Source: Vagococcus fessus
GTDB taxonomy: Bacteria > Bacillota > Bacilli > Lactobacillales > Vagococcaceae
Assembly (NCBI RefSeq): GCF_003987565.1
Contig: NZ_NGJY01000002.1
Location: 682,001 to 746,000, forward strand
Length of the DNA: 64,000 nucleotides
Reading direction: 5' to 3'
Program-made: the position numbers and the translations under genes
Shown here: piece by piece, positions 20,243 to 30,010 of the stretch
Layout of the letters: the number at the start of each line of letters is the position of its first letter
Position numbering within the stretch: position 1 is the stretch's first letter
Notes under the pieces: model-generated
Seen by the model: only the letters and a program-made list of their open reading frames with translations
Told to the model about the DNA's origin: nothing
The model's database searches: none

Positions 20243-21802
20243 TTATTTAGCGTAATCAACTGAACGTGTTTCACGAACAACCGTTACTTTAATGTGACCT
20301 GGATAATCCAATTCATCTTCAATACGTTTGCGAATCTTACGAACTAAGATTGCTGCTTCATCATCAGAGATTTCATCAGGTTTAACCATGATACGAACCT
20401 CACGACCCGCTTGGATAGCGAAACTAGACTCAACACCAGGGAAGTCATTTGAAATCCCTTCAAGACGCTCTAAACGCTTAATATAGTTTTCTAGTGATTC
20501 ACTTCTTGCACCTGGACGTGCTGCAGACAACGCATCAGCGGCTGCTACTAAAACAGAAATGACAGATGTCGCTTCTGTATCGCCATGATGTGAGGCAATT
20601 GCATTAATAACAACTGGATGTTCTTTGTATTTCTTAGCCAGTTCAGTTCCAATCTCAACGTGAGAGCCTTCAACTTCACGGTCAAGCGCCTTACCAATAT
20701 CATGTAAGAAACCTGCACGTTTAGCTAGTTCAACATCTTCGCCTAACTCCGCAGCTAGAACTCCTGTTAATTTAGCCACTTCAATTGAGTGATTCAACAC
20801 ATTTTGACCATAACTTGTACGGAATCTCATGCGACCCATAATTTTAATTAAATCCGGGTGTAAAGTATGCGCCCCAACTTCGAAGGCAGCATTTTCACCA
20901 TATTCACGGATTGTTTCATCCATTTCTTTACGCGCTTTTTCTACCATCTCTTCAATACGAGCTGGATGAATACGACCATCTTGAATTAATTTTTCAAGTG
21001 CAATACGAGCTGTTTCACGACGAATCGGATCAAAACCTGATAATACTACTGCTTCTGGCGTATCATCAATAATTAAATCAATACCTGTTAATGTTTCTAA
21101 AGTTCTAATATTACGACCTTCACGACCAATAATACGTCCCTTCATTTCATCATTTGGTAATGTGACAACAGATACGGTTGCTTCAGATACTTGATCCCCT
21201 GCACAACGTTGCATCGCAAGTGATAAAATATTTTTAGCTTTACGGTCTGCTTCTTCTTTAACCTTACGCTCACTATCTTTAACCATTAAAGCAACTTCGT
21301 GAGTTAACTCTTCTTCAGTAGTTGTCATAATAATATCACGTGCTTCTTCACGAGATAATGCCGCTACTTTTTCTAATTCTTTTTGCTTTGCTTCAATTAA
21401 TTCAGTTACTTCTTTTTCTCGTTCACCAATTAACTGCTGTTTAGAATCCAGTTTATCTTCTTTTTCTTCTAGCGAGTGTTCACGTTTTACTAATGTTTCA
21501 TCTTTACGATCAAGATTAGTTTCACGTTGCAGTAAGCGACTTTCTTGCATCTTCACTTCATCTCTGCGTTCTTTCAACTCACTTTCAATAGTTAGACGAT
21601 ACTTTTGGTTCTCTTCTTTCGACTCCAATAACGATTCTTTTTTTAACGTTTCAGCTTCTTTAGCAGCAGCTGCTAAGATACCTTCCGCTGATGTTTTAGC
21701 ACCATCAATCGCTTTTTTATGGCGACTATTTGCACTAATAAAACCACCAATGAGACCGACAATTAATATGATGATACCGAGGATTACTGTTAAAATACCC
21801 AT
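20243..21802 (-). CDS. rny: Ribonuclease Y
   Basis: RNase Y is the main membrane-anchored endoribonuclease that starts mRNA decay in many Firmicutes. The 519 residues comprise one N-terminal membrane helix ([20 protein letters not shown]), a long coiled coil (to about residue 200), a KH domain ([19 protein letters not shown]) and an HD domain with the HDIGKA metal site and ASHHGD. It has its own strong promoter and a leader of about 100 bases with a stem-loop. Confidence 0.97.
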   Translation of the reverse strand: MGILTVILGIIILIVGLIGGFISANSRHKKAIDGAKTSAEGILAAAAKEAETLKKESLLESKEENQKYRLTIESELKERRDEVKMQESRLLQRETNLDRKDETLVKREHSLEEKEDKLDSKQQLIGEREKEVTELIEAKQKELEKVAALSREEARDIIMTTTEEELTHEVALMVKDSERKVKEEADRKAKNILSLAMQRCAGDQVSEATVSVVTLPNDEMKGRIIGREGRNIRTLETLTGIDLIIDDTPEAVVLSGFDPIRRETARIALEKLIQDGRIHPARIEEMVEKARKEMDETIREYGENAAFEVGAHTLHPDLIKIMGRMRFRTSYGQNVLNHSIEVAKLTGVLAAELGEDVELAKRAGFLHDIGKALDREVEGSHVEIGTELAKKYKEHPVVINAIASHHGDTEATSVISVLVAAADALSAARPGARSESLENYIKRLERLEGISNDFPGVESSFAIQAGREVRIMVKPDEISDDEAAILVRKIRKRIEDELDYPGHIKVTVVRETRSVDYAK

Positions 21803-21836
21803 CTGTACACCTCCGTATTATCTGTGTTTCTATATG

Positions 21837-21951
21837 TAGTTTTTAGTTGATAAACATCAAACTACTTATCAATATGCCCTACATGCATAACTGTATAAAA
21901 AATAACTTTATATACATATTTCATTCTAATAGTTGTGCCTATGCGTGTCAA
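21837..21951 (-). promoter_or_regulatory. rny promoter and structured leader
   Basis: TTGACA (21946-21951), a 17-base spacer and TAGAAT (21923-21928) give a strong promoter on the minus strand. The leader then contains GTAGTTT...AAACTAC (21837-21866), with TTGAT/ATCAA as an alternative inner pairing, about 30 bases before the ribosome site. Confidence 0.7.
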
Positions 21952-21996
21952 CTTATAATTACCGTTCAGACCTTTAATTTAACGTCTTTAAAATAA

Positions 21997-22030
21997 AAAA
22001 AAGACAGGTGAAAAATCACCTGTCTTTTTT
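21997..22030 (-). terminator. Terminator of recA
   Basis: Perfect stem AAAAGACAGGTGA with its complement and T-run on the minus strand, right after the recA stop. Confidence 0.9.
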
Positions 22031-22031
22031 T

Positions 22032-23066
22032 CTATTCTAGATCTAACTTCACTTCGTCTTCTTCAACTTCGATGTCATCACCAATACCGTATTCGTTACG
22101 AACGCGTTTTTCAATTTCCTCATACATCTCTGGATGAGCCATCATATAGTTCTTAGCATTTTCACGACCTTGACCAATACGCTCTTCTTTGTAAGAATAC
22201 CACGCACCACTCTTATCGACGATATCTCTTTCAGATGCCATATCTAAAAGTTCACCCGCTTTTGAAATCCCTTGTCCATACATCAAATCAACTTCCGCTA
22301 CTTTAAAAGGAGGAGCAACTTTATTTTTTACAACTTTAATTTTCGTACGGTTACCAATGATATCTGTTCCGTTTTTTAATTGTTCTGCACGACGCACTTC
22401 TAGACGAACTGTCGCATAGAATTTAAGTGCACGTCCACCTGGTGTAATCTCTGGATTACCAAACATTACGCCAACTTTCTCACGGATTTGGTTAATAAAT
22501 AGAGCAATTGTTTTAGTTTTATTAATAGAACCTGATAATTTACGTAAAGCTTGAGACATCAAACGAGCTTGTAAACCAACATGAGAATCTCCCATTTCAC
22601 CATCAATCTCAGCACGAGGTACTAAGGCAGCAACTGAATCGACAACTACAATGTCAATCGCGCCACTTGAAACTAACGCATCAGCAATTTCAAGTCCTTG
22701 TTCTCCTGTATCTGGTTGAGATAATAATAATTCATCAATATTAACGCCTAAATTTTGTGCATACTTGGGGTCTAAAGCATGCTCAGCATCGATAAAAGCA
22801 GCTGTTCCACCTTGTTTTTGAACCTCTGCAATAGCATGTAACGCCACTGTGGTTTTACCTGAACTCTCTGGACCGTATACTTCTACAATACGTCCACGAG
22901 GGTACCCACCTACACCTAATGCCACATCTAGTGCTAATGAGCCACTAGGGATTGTTGAAATTTGTGTATCTACTTTCTCGCCAAGTTTCATGATTGACCC
23001 TTTGCCATAATTTTTTTCTATTTTTTTTAACGCAGCATCTAGTGCTACTTTACGATCATCTGCCAA
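22032..23066 (-). CDS. recA: Recombinase RecA
   Basis: RecA forms filaments on single-stranded DNA, performs strand exchange and stimulates LexA self-cleavage. The 344 residues carry Walker [10 protein letters not shown] (residues about 65-73), the MAW and DNA-binding loops ([35 protein letters not shown]) and an acidic C-terminal tail ([12 protein letters not shown]). It follows cinA, the usual competence and repair pairing, but has its own LexA-controlled promoter just past the cinA stop. Confidence 0.98.
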   Translation of the reverse strand: MADDRKVALDAALKKIEKNYGKGSIMKLGEKVDTQISTIPSGSLALDVALGVGGYPRGRIVEVYGPESSGKTTVALHAIAEVQKQGGTAAFIDAEHALDPKYAQNLGVNIDELLLSQPDTGEQGLEIADALVSSGAIDIVVVDSVAALVPRAEIDGEMGDSHVGLQARLMSQALRKLSGSINKTKTIALFINQIREKVGVMFGNPEITPGGRALKFYATVRLEVRRAEQLKNGTDIIGNRTKIKVVKNKVAPPFKVAEVDLMYGQGISKAGELLDMASERDIVDKSGAWYSYKEERIGQGRENAKNYMMAHPEMYEEIEKRVRNEYGIGDDIEVEEDEVKLDLE

Positions 23067-23111
23067 TTAAATATGCCTCCTTGTTTTGTTCCCGAATTTA
23101 TTTCTATACTT

Positions 23112-23140
23112 ATCATACTTTTTATCACTTAAAAAATCAA
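23112..23140 (-). promoter_or_regulatory. recA promoter
   Basis: TTGATT (23135-23140), a 17-base spacer and TATGAT (23112-23117) on the minus strand, about 45 bases before the recA start. Confidence 0.7.
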
Positions 23141-23148
23141 GCTTTTTA

Positions 23149-23162
23149 CGAATGTTTGTTCG
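23149..23162. promoter_or_regulatory. LexA (DinR) box of recA
   Basis: CGAATGTTTGTTCG matches the Gram-positive SOS box CGAAC-N4-GTTCG at nine of ten defined positions and lies just upstream of the recA -35, a site used in known SOS promoters. Confidence 0.8.
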
Positions 23163-23168
23163 TGTTTT

Positions 23169-24413
23169 TTATTTAGATAATAATCGACGCCTAATCAGGT
23201 CCATTCCTTTTAGGACCGCTTGATATTGAATAGAAGCCTTATTGCCACCAAAATTATAGCGCATTACTTCTTGCTTCCCTGTTCGGTCAGTTAACGCTAT
23301 AGCAACCTCACCCACATCATAGCTTTCACTTTGACAATTATCAGTTATTCCAGCAATCGCAATTGCATAGTCTGTTTCAAACATTTGACAACAATTTTCA
23401 GCAACTAACGTTAGCAACTGTTCATCTAAATAATCGTTCGATTTATTTTGACTAGATACATTTGGTAAAGAAACAACCAATTGATTGAGGGATGGAAAAA
23501 TGACGCCACCCTTACTTACTAAATCCGAACCCGGTATCGTTGAAATCGTACTTTGAAATAGTCCTGACGTTAAACACTCCACACTTGATAAGGTCTTTCC
23601 TTCTTTTTTTAGCACATTGACTAATTCATTTTGTAACGAGTTAGTTTCACCGTAGCCATAAAAATAGGTCCCGACTTTTTCTTGAATTTTTTCTTCCATT
23701 TTATTTAATAATAGAAGCGCCTCTTCATCTGTCTCCGTTTTCGCTGTCAAACGTAAGGTTACTTCGTTGGTTTTAGCATACGGAGCTAATGTCGGATTAG
23801 TTTGAGTGGTAATCAACTCTGCTAATTCTGTTACTAGGCGTGATTCTCCAATCCCATAAAAACGTAAAACACGTGATGTTAGTTTCATCTTTTGAGGTAG
23901 CAACTCTTTCAAAACAGGCTTAGCTGATTCTTCAAACATACCTTTTAACTCTCGTGGCGGTCCAGGTAACACCATATAAGCCGTATTCTCCGCTTGATAA
24001 AAGGTCCCAATGGCTAACCCTACTGGATTTTCTAAAACTTGACCATTAGAAATTGTCAAAGCTTGACGTTTATTATTCGGTGTCATTGGTCGGCCGGACT
24101 TCGAAATATACGATACGACATAATCCAAAGCCTTTTGATCCATCACTAGAGCTTCATTTAAATGCTCAGCCAATATATCACGTGTGATATCATCGTCAGT
24201 CGGTCCTAATCCACCACACAGAATAACTAGTTCACTTCTTGTATCTGCCAATTCTAAAAGTGTTTTTAAGCGTCCAGGATTATCTCCTACCACCGTCTGA
24301 TAATAAACTTCATACCCTAATCCTGCTAATTCTTCTGAAAGGTATGTTGCATTCGTATTCACCACTTGCCCTAACAAAAGCTCTGTTCCTACTGCAATAA
24401 TCTCTGCTTTCAT
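23169..24413 (-). CDS. cinA: CinA-family competence/damage-inducible protein
   Basis: A two-domain protein: an N-terminal molybdopterin-binding-like (COG1058) domain (AEIIAVGTELLLGQVVNTNA, GGLGPTDDDITRD) and a C-terminal CinA (PncC-type) domain in which nicotinamide mononucleotide or nucleotide deamidase activity is known in other species. The C-terminal part is less canonical here: CLTSGLFQSTIS replaces the common ESCTGG-like segment, so its activity is uncertain. The ATG at 24413 (MKAEIIAVGTELLLG) fits family starts better than the one five codons upstream. A terminator precedes it. It is followed by recA. Confidence 0.92.
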   Translation of the reverse strand: MKAEIIAVGTELLLGQVVNTNATYLSEELAGLGYEVYYQTVVGDNPGRLKTLLELADTRSELVILCGGLGPTDDDITRDILAEHLNEALVMDQKALDYVVSYISKSGRPMTPNNKRQALTISNGQVLENPVGLAIGTFYQAENTAYMVLPGPPRELKGMFEESAKPVLKELLPQKMKLTSRVLRFYGIGESRLVTELAELITTQTNPTLAPYAKTNEVTLRLTAKTETDEEALLLLNKMEEKIQEKVGTYFYGYGETNSLQNELVNVLKKEGKTLSSVECLTSGLFQSTISTIPGSDLVSKGGVIFPSLNQLVVSLPNVSSQNKSNDYLDEQLLTLVAENCCQMFETDYAIAIAGITDNCQSESYDVGEVAIALTDRTGKQEVMRYNFGGNKASIQYQAVLKGMDLIRRRLLSK

Positions 24414-24489
24414 GACTGCCACACCCATTCTTTATAATATTCGCGTAAAGTGATACTTTCTACAAAATTATATCACACAAATTTAAACA

Positions 24490-24521
24490 AAAAAAAACAA
24501 CGAACTTACTCGTTGTTTTTC
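24490..24521 (-). terminator. Terminator after pgsA
   Basis: AAAAACAACGAG with its complement CGTTGTTTTT and a long T-run on the minus strand, between pgsA and cinA. Confidence 0.85.
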
Positions 24522-24523
24522 TC

Positions 24524-25102
24524 TTACATAGAACCCTTGAACACGTGACTATTTTTAATAAAGTAATCTACGCCTGAATAAATAGTAAAAGCTAAACAAA
24601 CGTAAAGCAAAATCGTTGCTACCGGTAAACCTAATGCTTCAAATGGCGCATTATTAATCATTAAGAAGATGATTGCTAACATCTGAGTGGCTGTTTTTAC
24701 TTTACCAGGCCATGCTGCTGCCATAACTTCGCCATCTTCAACTAATAACAAACGTAAACCTGTTACTGCTAGTTCACGACAAACAATAACTGCTGCAATC
24801 CAAGCTGGTACTTTCCCTTGAGAGACAAGCACAATAAATGCTGTCATAACTAACATTTTATCTGCTAGAGGATCTGCAAATTTTCCGAAGTTGGTAACTA
24901 GACCTTGAGAACGGGCAATTTTACCATCTAGCCAGTCTGTGATACTAGCAACCGCAAATATTATCATCCCTACAAATTGATTAACTGGGATAGCTGTTCC
25001 TGCAATTGACATACTTCCCCATGCCATAGCATCGGCCACTACTATTAAAAATACCGGAATCATACAAATTCTGATTACCGTTAACTTATTTGGTAAATTC
25101 AC
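24524..25102 (-). CDS. pgsA: CDP-diacylglycerol-glycerol-3-phosphate 3-phosphatidyltransferase
   Basis: PgsA makes phosphatidylglycerophosphate, the precursor of phosphatidylglycerol and cardiolipin. The 192-residue membrane enzyme starts NLPNKLTVIRICMIPVF and carries the CDP-alcohol phosphotransferase signature as DWLDGKIARSQGLVTNFGKFADPLADK (DG...AR...G...D...D). It has several membrane segments and uses a GTG start. It follows rodZ in a ymf-rodZ-pgsA order shared with Bacillus. Confidence 0.95.
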   Translation of the reverse strand: MNLPNKLTVIRICMIPVFLIVVADAMAWGSMSIAGTAIPVNQFVGMIIFAVASITDWLDGKIARSQGLVTNFGKFADPLADKMLVMTAFIVLVSQGKVPAWIAAVIVCRELAVTGLRLLLVEDGEVMAAAWPGKVKTATQMLAIIFLMINNAPFEALGLPVATILLYVCLAFTIYSGVDYFIKNSHVFKGSM

Positions 25103-25144
25103 TTTAAAGCACCATCCTTTAATTCATTATCGTTATAACTAAAC

Positions 25145-25966
25145 CTATTCAATCAGTAATTTAATATTACGTTTCACCGCTTCGTCACCCTCTGGGTTAA
25201 ACTCAAGCTCTTGACCGTTAATTTTAACTTCTGCATTACTTATGTTACCTAGCACAATTCTAGCTTGGGTTGTTCCATCAGGTAGCGTCGTTTCTCCTGT
25301 TTCACCCGCTTCTAACGTCTGATCATATACATATTCCCCATCGATCATAACACCTATCCAGCACCTAGCGTCTTTGCCAATAAACTCTAAATCCAAAGGT
25401 CCTTCTGCATTCGAGACAGTCATAGTGACATTATAACCTTCTTGACTATCAAAGTTAATATCCAAATCATCTGGTGATTCTTCAACATCTGCTTTCTTTA
25501 TGGGTTCTTTCTTTTTTACTACTACTTTATCTGCTTTTTCAATTAATGGTTCGTCGTCTGTTGAACGGAGCGTCAAGAAGCCTATTCCAAAAATAATAAA
25601 CGCTGCAACAGCAAATAAAAGAAGCATTGGCAAATTAGATTTTACAACATTCGGTTTTCTATCAGAGTAACGCTCTCTACTTAAATCCGAACGTTCTTCT
25701 TCTACCTCTGTCACTTCCACTGCCACATTATCAGCCACTACGACGCCATCGAAACGATCTGCTAAGTAATCGCCATCTTCGCCAACTTCATTAGCGTATT
25801 GACGAATAAAAGAACGGGCATAATAATCACCGGGTAATTCATCAAATTTATTTGCTTCTATCAATTCTAAGTAACGCGTTTGAATTTTAGTTGCCTGTTG
25901 TAACTCTTCAATAGTCAAGCCTTTTTCTATACGGGCTTTCCTTAAAATATCTCCAATCGTTCTCAC
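25145..25966 (-). CDS. rodZ: RodZ-like helix-turn-helix membrane protein (YmfM)
   Basis: RodZ links the MreB cytoskeleton to the wall machinery. The 273 residues have an N-terminal XRE-like domain (TIGDILRKARIEKGLTIEELQQATKIQTRYLELIE), a single membrane helix near residues 112-132 (LPMLLLFAVAAFIIFGIGFL) and a C-terminal extracytoplasmic beta domain of the DUF4115 type (GKDARCWIGVMIDGEYVYDQTLEAGET). Gene order next to pgsA matches Bacillus ymfM. Confidence 0.9.
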   Translation of the reverse strand: MRTIGDILRKARIEKGLTIEELQQATKIQTRYLELIEANKFDELPGDYYARSFIRQYANEVGEDGDYLADRFDGVVVADNVAVEVTEVEEERSDLSRERYSDRKPNVVKSNLPMLLLFAVAAFIIFGIGFLTLRSTDDEPLIEKADKVVVKKKEPIKKADVEESPDDLDINFDSQEGYNVTMTVSNAEGPLDLEFIGKDARCWIGVMIDGEYVYDQTLEAGETGETTLPDGTTQARIVLGNISNAEVKINGQELEFNPEGDEAVKRNIKLLIE

Positions 25967-25996
25967 AAACTCACCCTTTTTCTATATAATTACATC

Positions 25997-26722
25997 CTAC
26001 ATTTTCCATCCACCTGTTACTGGTAGGACTGTTCCAGTTAAGTATGATGCAGCATCACTCGCTAAAAAATTAACAGCCTCTGCTACTTCTTCTGGCTCAG
26101 CTAAACGTCCCACAGGAATCTCTAAACGTAGGTCCTCTAACTCTTCAGTTGTCCATGACTCATTCATTTTCGTCGCTACAGCTCCTGGAGCTATCAGATT
26201 AACCGTAATACCTAGTGATGCCACTTCTTGTGCGTATGCTTTTACAAAACTTTGTTGCGCTCCTTTTACCGTGCTATAAACAACTTCCATAGCACTACCA
26301 ACCAAACCATATACTGAACCTATAAAGATAATACGTCCTTTTTTTGTTTTAGCTAATTTACTTTGAAGGTGCTGACAAATTTGTATCGGTGATTTCACCA
26401 TGCAATTCCACAAGAGGTCCATTTCATCAACTGTCGTATCTGTCAATAGCTTATACACCGTATCTCCACTGGCAAAAATCACGGCATCGACCTGAAATAA
26501 TTGTTCAAAAAATGCTGTTGATACTTTTTTTTCAGACATATCTAACTGTATCATAAAAAAATCTTGTTTAGGATACTTTTCAGTTAATTTTTCAACTAAA
26601 TCTAAACTTTTTTTCTGATTTTTATTAAAGTGGCAATAAATTGACCAACCTTCTGCTGCTAAACGCATTACGCAAGCTTCACCGATATCACCACTCGCAC
26701 CTAAAACCAATGCATAGGGCAT
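25997..26722 (-). CDS. ymfI: Short-chain dehydrogenase/reductase, YmfI family
   Basis: A 241-residue Rossmann-fold SDR resembling FabG (3-oxoacyl-ACP reductase). The cofactor loop is GASGDIGEA, followed by the catalytic Ser in FIGSVYGL and the YSTVK active-site pair. The usual NNAG-type motif reads FASGDTV, and the substrate is unknown. It is embedded between the M16 peptidase pair and rodZ, the conserved ymfFHI arrangement. Confidence 0.88.
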   Translation of the reverse strand: MPYALVLGASGDIGEACVMRLAAEGWSIYCHFNKNQKKSLDLVEKLTEKYPKQDFFMIQLDMSEKKVSTAFFEQLFQVDAVIFASGDTVYKLLTDTTVDEMDLLWNCMVKSPIQICQHLQSKLAKTKKGRIIFIGSVYGLVGSAMEVVYSTVKGAQQSFVKAYAQEVASLGITVNLIAPGAVATKMNESWTTEELEDLRLEIPVGRLAEPEEVAEAVNFLASDAASYLTGTVLPVTGGWKM

Positions 26723-26724
26723 CT

Positions 26725-28023
26725 CTATTTCTCCTCTTCAGGGTAAATATAAAAGTCGCTAATGCTTTCTTCTTTAATAAAGTTAGATCTGACCTCATGA
26801 ATGTCTTCTAAAGTAATATCATCTATGACTTCAACTAAATCAAATAAAGTTGCTTCTCCATAACTCATTTGACTAAACTTACGGGCAATAAATTCTAATG
26901 AATTAAGTGATTGAAGATGTTTACCAAGCATTTTTTTCTTTAATAAAGTTAGCTTCTCCTCTGTTAAGTCTGGACTTGTTGCCGCATTTAACAAGATTGA
27001 TTTTATTTCATTAGATAGTTCTTCTGGCTTTGCACTATCTCCACCAAAATCAGCAAAATGAAATCCTCTATCTAAAGTGAAATCATAACCAAAACTATCA
27101 TCAATTAAACCTTCATTGTATAAACGTTCTCTTGTTATAGACGTGTCACCAAATAACAATTGGAATAATAGCCCCGCTGTCGTTTGATAACGAAGTAAGC
27201 CCATTCCATCTTCTGGTAAAACGTCATCCCCCCTAACGCCAACAATTACTTTACTTCTGTTTACTGGCATTTTGATACTACTTGTCTTAATCAAATGACC
27301 TTGATCTCCCGTTGGAGTTAGACGCTTAATTGGCTCTGATGATTTAAACTCTTTTCTATTTTGATTATCTCGAATTAGAGTCATCATCTCTTCTGGATTC
27401 ATCTTCCCAACTACAAGTAAATTCATATTACTTGGGTGGTAAAACGTACGGTAGCATAAGTGTAAATCTTCTGCTGTTATTTCAGAGATACTATCGATTG
27501 TCCCTGCAATATCAATATGTAGCGGATGATTCGGATACATGTTACCAATAATCCCAAAGAACAGACGCCAGTTTGAATCGTCTTGATACATTTGAATTTC
27601 TTGACCAATAATTCCCTTTTCTTTTTCAACGGTTTCTTCAGTAAAGTAAGGCTCTTGAACAAAGTCCAATAGTGTTGTCATATTTTCTGATACTTTACTA
27701 GTTGTTGAGAAGAGATAACTTGTTTTAGTAAAACTCGTATAGGCATTTGCTGAGGCTCCTTGCGCTCCAAAGTTTTGGAAAACATCACCCGTCTCTTTTT
27801 CAAACATTTTATGTTCTAGAAAATGAGCAATACCATCCGGTACTAGGACGGGCTCCGTCTCACCTAATGGAATAAAATGATTATCAATTGAACCATAGTC
27901 TGTTGTAAATAAACCGTATGTCTTATTAAAGTCTTCTTTTGGAAGCAAAATAACAGTTAAACCGTTAGCCATTTTTTCTTTATAGATAACTTCATTGACT
28001 CCTGAATAAACTATTTTTTCCAT
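26725..28023 (-). CDS. ymfH: M16-family zinc metallopeptidase, YmfH-like (catalytic subunit)
   Basis: A 432-residue M16B peptidase. The inverted zinc motif HFLEH (HxxEH) lies near residue 70, with the distal glutamate in EKGIIGQEIQMY, so it can be catalytic. The partner ymfF, which overlaps it by one base, lacks the motif. This is the catalytic/non-catalytic pair seen in many Gram-positives. The substrate is unknown; processing of peptides is the general role of the family. Confidence 0.9.
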   Translation of the reverse strand: MEKIVYSGVNEVIYKEKMANGLTVILLPKEDFNKTYGLFTTDYGSIDNHFIPLGETEPVLVPDGIAHFLEHKMFEKETGDVFQNFGAQGASANAYTSFTKTSYLFSTTSKVSENMTTLLDFVQEPYFTEETVEKEKGIIGQEIQMYQDDSNWRLFFGIIGNMYPNHPLHIDIAGTIDSISEITAEDLHLCYRTFYHPSNMNLLVVGKMNPEEMMTLIRDNQNRKEFKSSEPIKRLTPTGDQGHLIKTSSIKMPVNRSKVIVGVRGDDVLPEDGMGLLRYQTTAGLLFQLLFGDTSITRERLYNEGLIDDSFGYDFTLDRGFHFADFGGDSAKPEELSNEIKSILLNAATSPDLTEEKLTLLKKKMLGKHLQSLNSLEFIARKFSQMSYGEATLFDLVEVIDDITLEDIHEVRSNFIKEESISDFYIYPEEEK

Positions 28024-29327
28024 TATTCTGCTCCTCCTGTCATAAAGTACGCCGCTTGTAGTGTCACTTTAGCCGCTACTTTTTGAATGTCTTCTACCGT
28101 AACAGCTTCTAATTTTGCTACCCATTCATCAGCGGTTATATTGGATTGCGGTAATTTTTCTTGTAAAAATGAAGCTTCAATAACAGCAGCTGGATTATCT
28201 AATGATAAGAAATAGTGATTTTTTAACATTTCTTTCGTTTGAGATAACTCTTCTTCTGAAATTTCTCCTCTAACAAGACTTGCCAATTGTTCTTGGATTA
28301 ATCCTTCAACCTTCTCACGATTTTGACCGTCAATACCTGTTTGAACGGTTAATAACCCTCTAAAAGTATCTAGTGAACTCGATGCATAATAAGCCATACT
28401 TTCTTTTTCACGAACATTCATGAATAATTTTGAATGAGGAAATCCACCAAATAGACCATTAAAAATTTGCATAGCAAAATAATCTTCATCATAGTAATAA
28501 CAGTTTGTGTTGTAGGCTAGATTTAATTTGGCTTGAGAAACATTGTAGGTTTCTTCTTTTATAATGACTTCATTTTTAACATCTTGGCTATAGAAGGCTT
28601 GCTCTACAACTTCTAAACGCTCACTAAAAGGCAACGCTTCAATCTGTTTTTTTAATTTCTCTGTAGATACATCACCAATAACAAAAATATCTACTGTATC
28701 TTCAGAAATCATATGTTTATAATAGGTCGCCAGGCTAGCTGGGGTTTCTTTCCCTACTTCTTCAATTGTCCCAAAACTTGGATATTTTTGATTTTCATCT
28801 TCAGAAAAATAAACTTCTTGAAGTTTAAGCGAGGCTAAACTTTGCTTATCATCACTTACTGATGCAATATACTCTTGAAGATTTTTTTGTTCTCTATAAA
28901 ATGTATCCTTATCGAATTCTCCTGATTCAATAGCAGGATTAAATAACATTTCTTCAACGAAAGAAATACCTTCAGAAATAACATCTTCTTCATGAGGTAA
29001 ATACTTGCCATTTACACTATTAAAAATAACACTCAGATAATGAGTCTGTCCTTTTTTACCCACATTAATACCATAATTCGCTCCATACATATCAGCTAAT
29101 TTTTCGCTAACTGCTAATTGAGTATTATATTTTTTGGAACTTGTTTCTAACATACTCGCTAATAATGTACGTTTACTAATAGTTTCTACTGACAATGGTG
29201 CCGAAAAGCGCATCATCATACGGACCGTTTTATATTTTTCTGTAGGAATAACATGAAAGTTAATTCCATTTTTTAATTTATCCACTCTAATATAACTTCC
29301 TCTCTCATCTAAACTAAATACTCTCAC
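28023..29327 (-). CDS. ymfF: M16-family peptidase homologue, YmfF-like (non-catalytic subunit)
   Basis: A 434-residue M16 protein without the HxxEH zinc motif: the matching region reads RTLLASMLETSSKKYNT. It is therefore probably the inactive, substrate-handling half of a dimer with YmfH. The C-terminal M16 domain is intact (FGGFPHSKLFMNVREKESMAYYASS). It begins the ymfF-ymfH-ymfI-rodZ-pgsA transcription unit; a 249-base gap to divergent mscL contains the promoters. Confidence 0.9.
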   Translation of the reverse strand: MRVFSLDERGSYIRVDKLKNGINFHVIPTEKYKTVRMMMRFSAPLSVETISKRTLLASMLETSSKKYNTQLAVSEKLADMYGANYGINVGKKGQTHYLSVIFNSVNGKYLPHEEDVISEGISFVEEMLFNPAIESGEFDKDTFYREQKNLQEYIASVSDDKQSLASLKLQEVYFSEDENQKYPSFGTIEEVGKETPASLATYYKHMISEDTVDIFVIGDVSTEKLKKQIEALPFSERLEVVEQAFYSQDVKNEVIIKEETYNVSQAKLNLAYNTNCYYYDEDYFAMQIFNGLFGGFPHSKLFMNVREKESMAYYASSSLDTFRGLLTVQTGIDGQNREKVEGLIQEQLASLVRGEISEEELSQTKEMLKNHYFLSLDNPAAVIEASFLQEKLPQSNITADEWVAKLEAVTVEDIQKVAAKVTLQAAYFMTGGAE

Positions 29328-29576
29328 CTATACGAAACCTCTTGTTTGTTCATTAAACGGTAATTAAAGGTTAGTGTTGGGCTCTTTTTATCTTTTTAGT
29401 TTTTTATACTAGCCCTATTTCTCAATTTATGATAGCATAGAATTCGACATTATTATACTGATAGTCACTGACAAAAGACTATAAAAAATTAGTCCTAGCA
29501 AACGAGAGGGCTCTTATTTTTGTCCTCCTGTTAGTTTTCTATAAGTTTAATATAAAATATAAAGGGGGAAGTTGTT

Positions 29577-29966
29577 TTGATTAAAGAATTTAAAGAGTTT
29601 ATCATGCAAGGTAACGTATTAGACTTAGCAATTGGGGTTGTAATCGGTGGTGCTTTTACAGCAATCGTTAAAGCTATCGTTGAAGGTCTTATCACACCAC
29701 TGGTTGGACTTGTTATTAGTTTATTCGGTGTTAAAAATATGGAAAAGATGTCTTACACATTCAATGGTGTAGAATTTGGATACGGAATGGTAATCAGTGC
29801 GATTATCACATTCTTCATCACTGCCATTGTCGTTTTTGCAATCGTTAAAACAGTTAACAAAGCACGCGATATGTCCGGTGTTAACAAAGAAGAAGAAGTC
29901 GAAGACGAAATGGAAGCAACTGAACAATTATTAATGGAAATCCGCGATTTATTATCTAAAAAATAA
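29577..29966 (+). CDS. mscL: Large-conductance mechanosensitive channel
   Basis: MscL opens on membrane tension to release solutes after hypo-osmotic shock. The 129 residues start with the amphipathic helix IKEFKEFIMQGNVLDLA, then TM1 (AIGVVIGGAFTAIVKAIVEGLI), a periplasmic-type loop, TM2 (MVISAIITFFITAIVVFAIV) and an acidic C-terminal helix. It starts at TTG, eight bases after GGGGG. It is the only plus-strand gene in this stretch and converges on prs. Confidence 0.97.
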   Translation: MIKEFKEFIMQGNVLDLAIGVVIGGAFTAIVKAIVEGLITPLVGLVISLFGVKNMEKMSYTFNGVEFGYGMVISAIITFFITAIVVFAIVKTVNKARDMSGVNKEEEVEDEMEATEQLLMEIRDLLSKK

Positions 29967-29972
29967 GCCAAA

Positions 29973-30008
29973 CAAAAAACTCCCTAACAAGTGTTAGAGA
30001 GTTTTTTT
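29973..30008. terminator. Bidirectional terminator between mscL and prs
   Basis: AAAACTC-CTAAC with its complement GTTAG-GAGTTTT, A-rich on the left and T-rich on the right, between convergent genes. Confidence 0.85.
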
Positions 30009-30010
30009 AT

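Noticed and set aside
28023-29327. YmfF as a degenerate pseudogene because it lacks HxxEH
   Set aside because: Full length, no frameshift, and paired with an intact YmfH; the non-catalytic partner is normal in this family.
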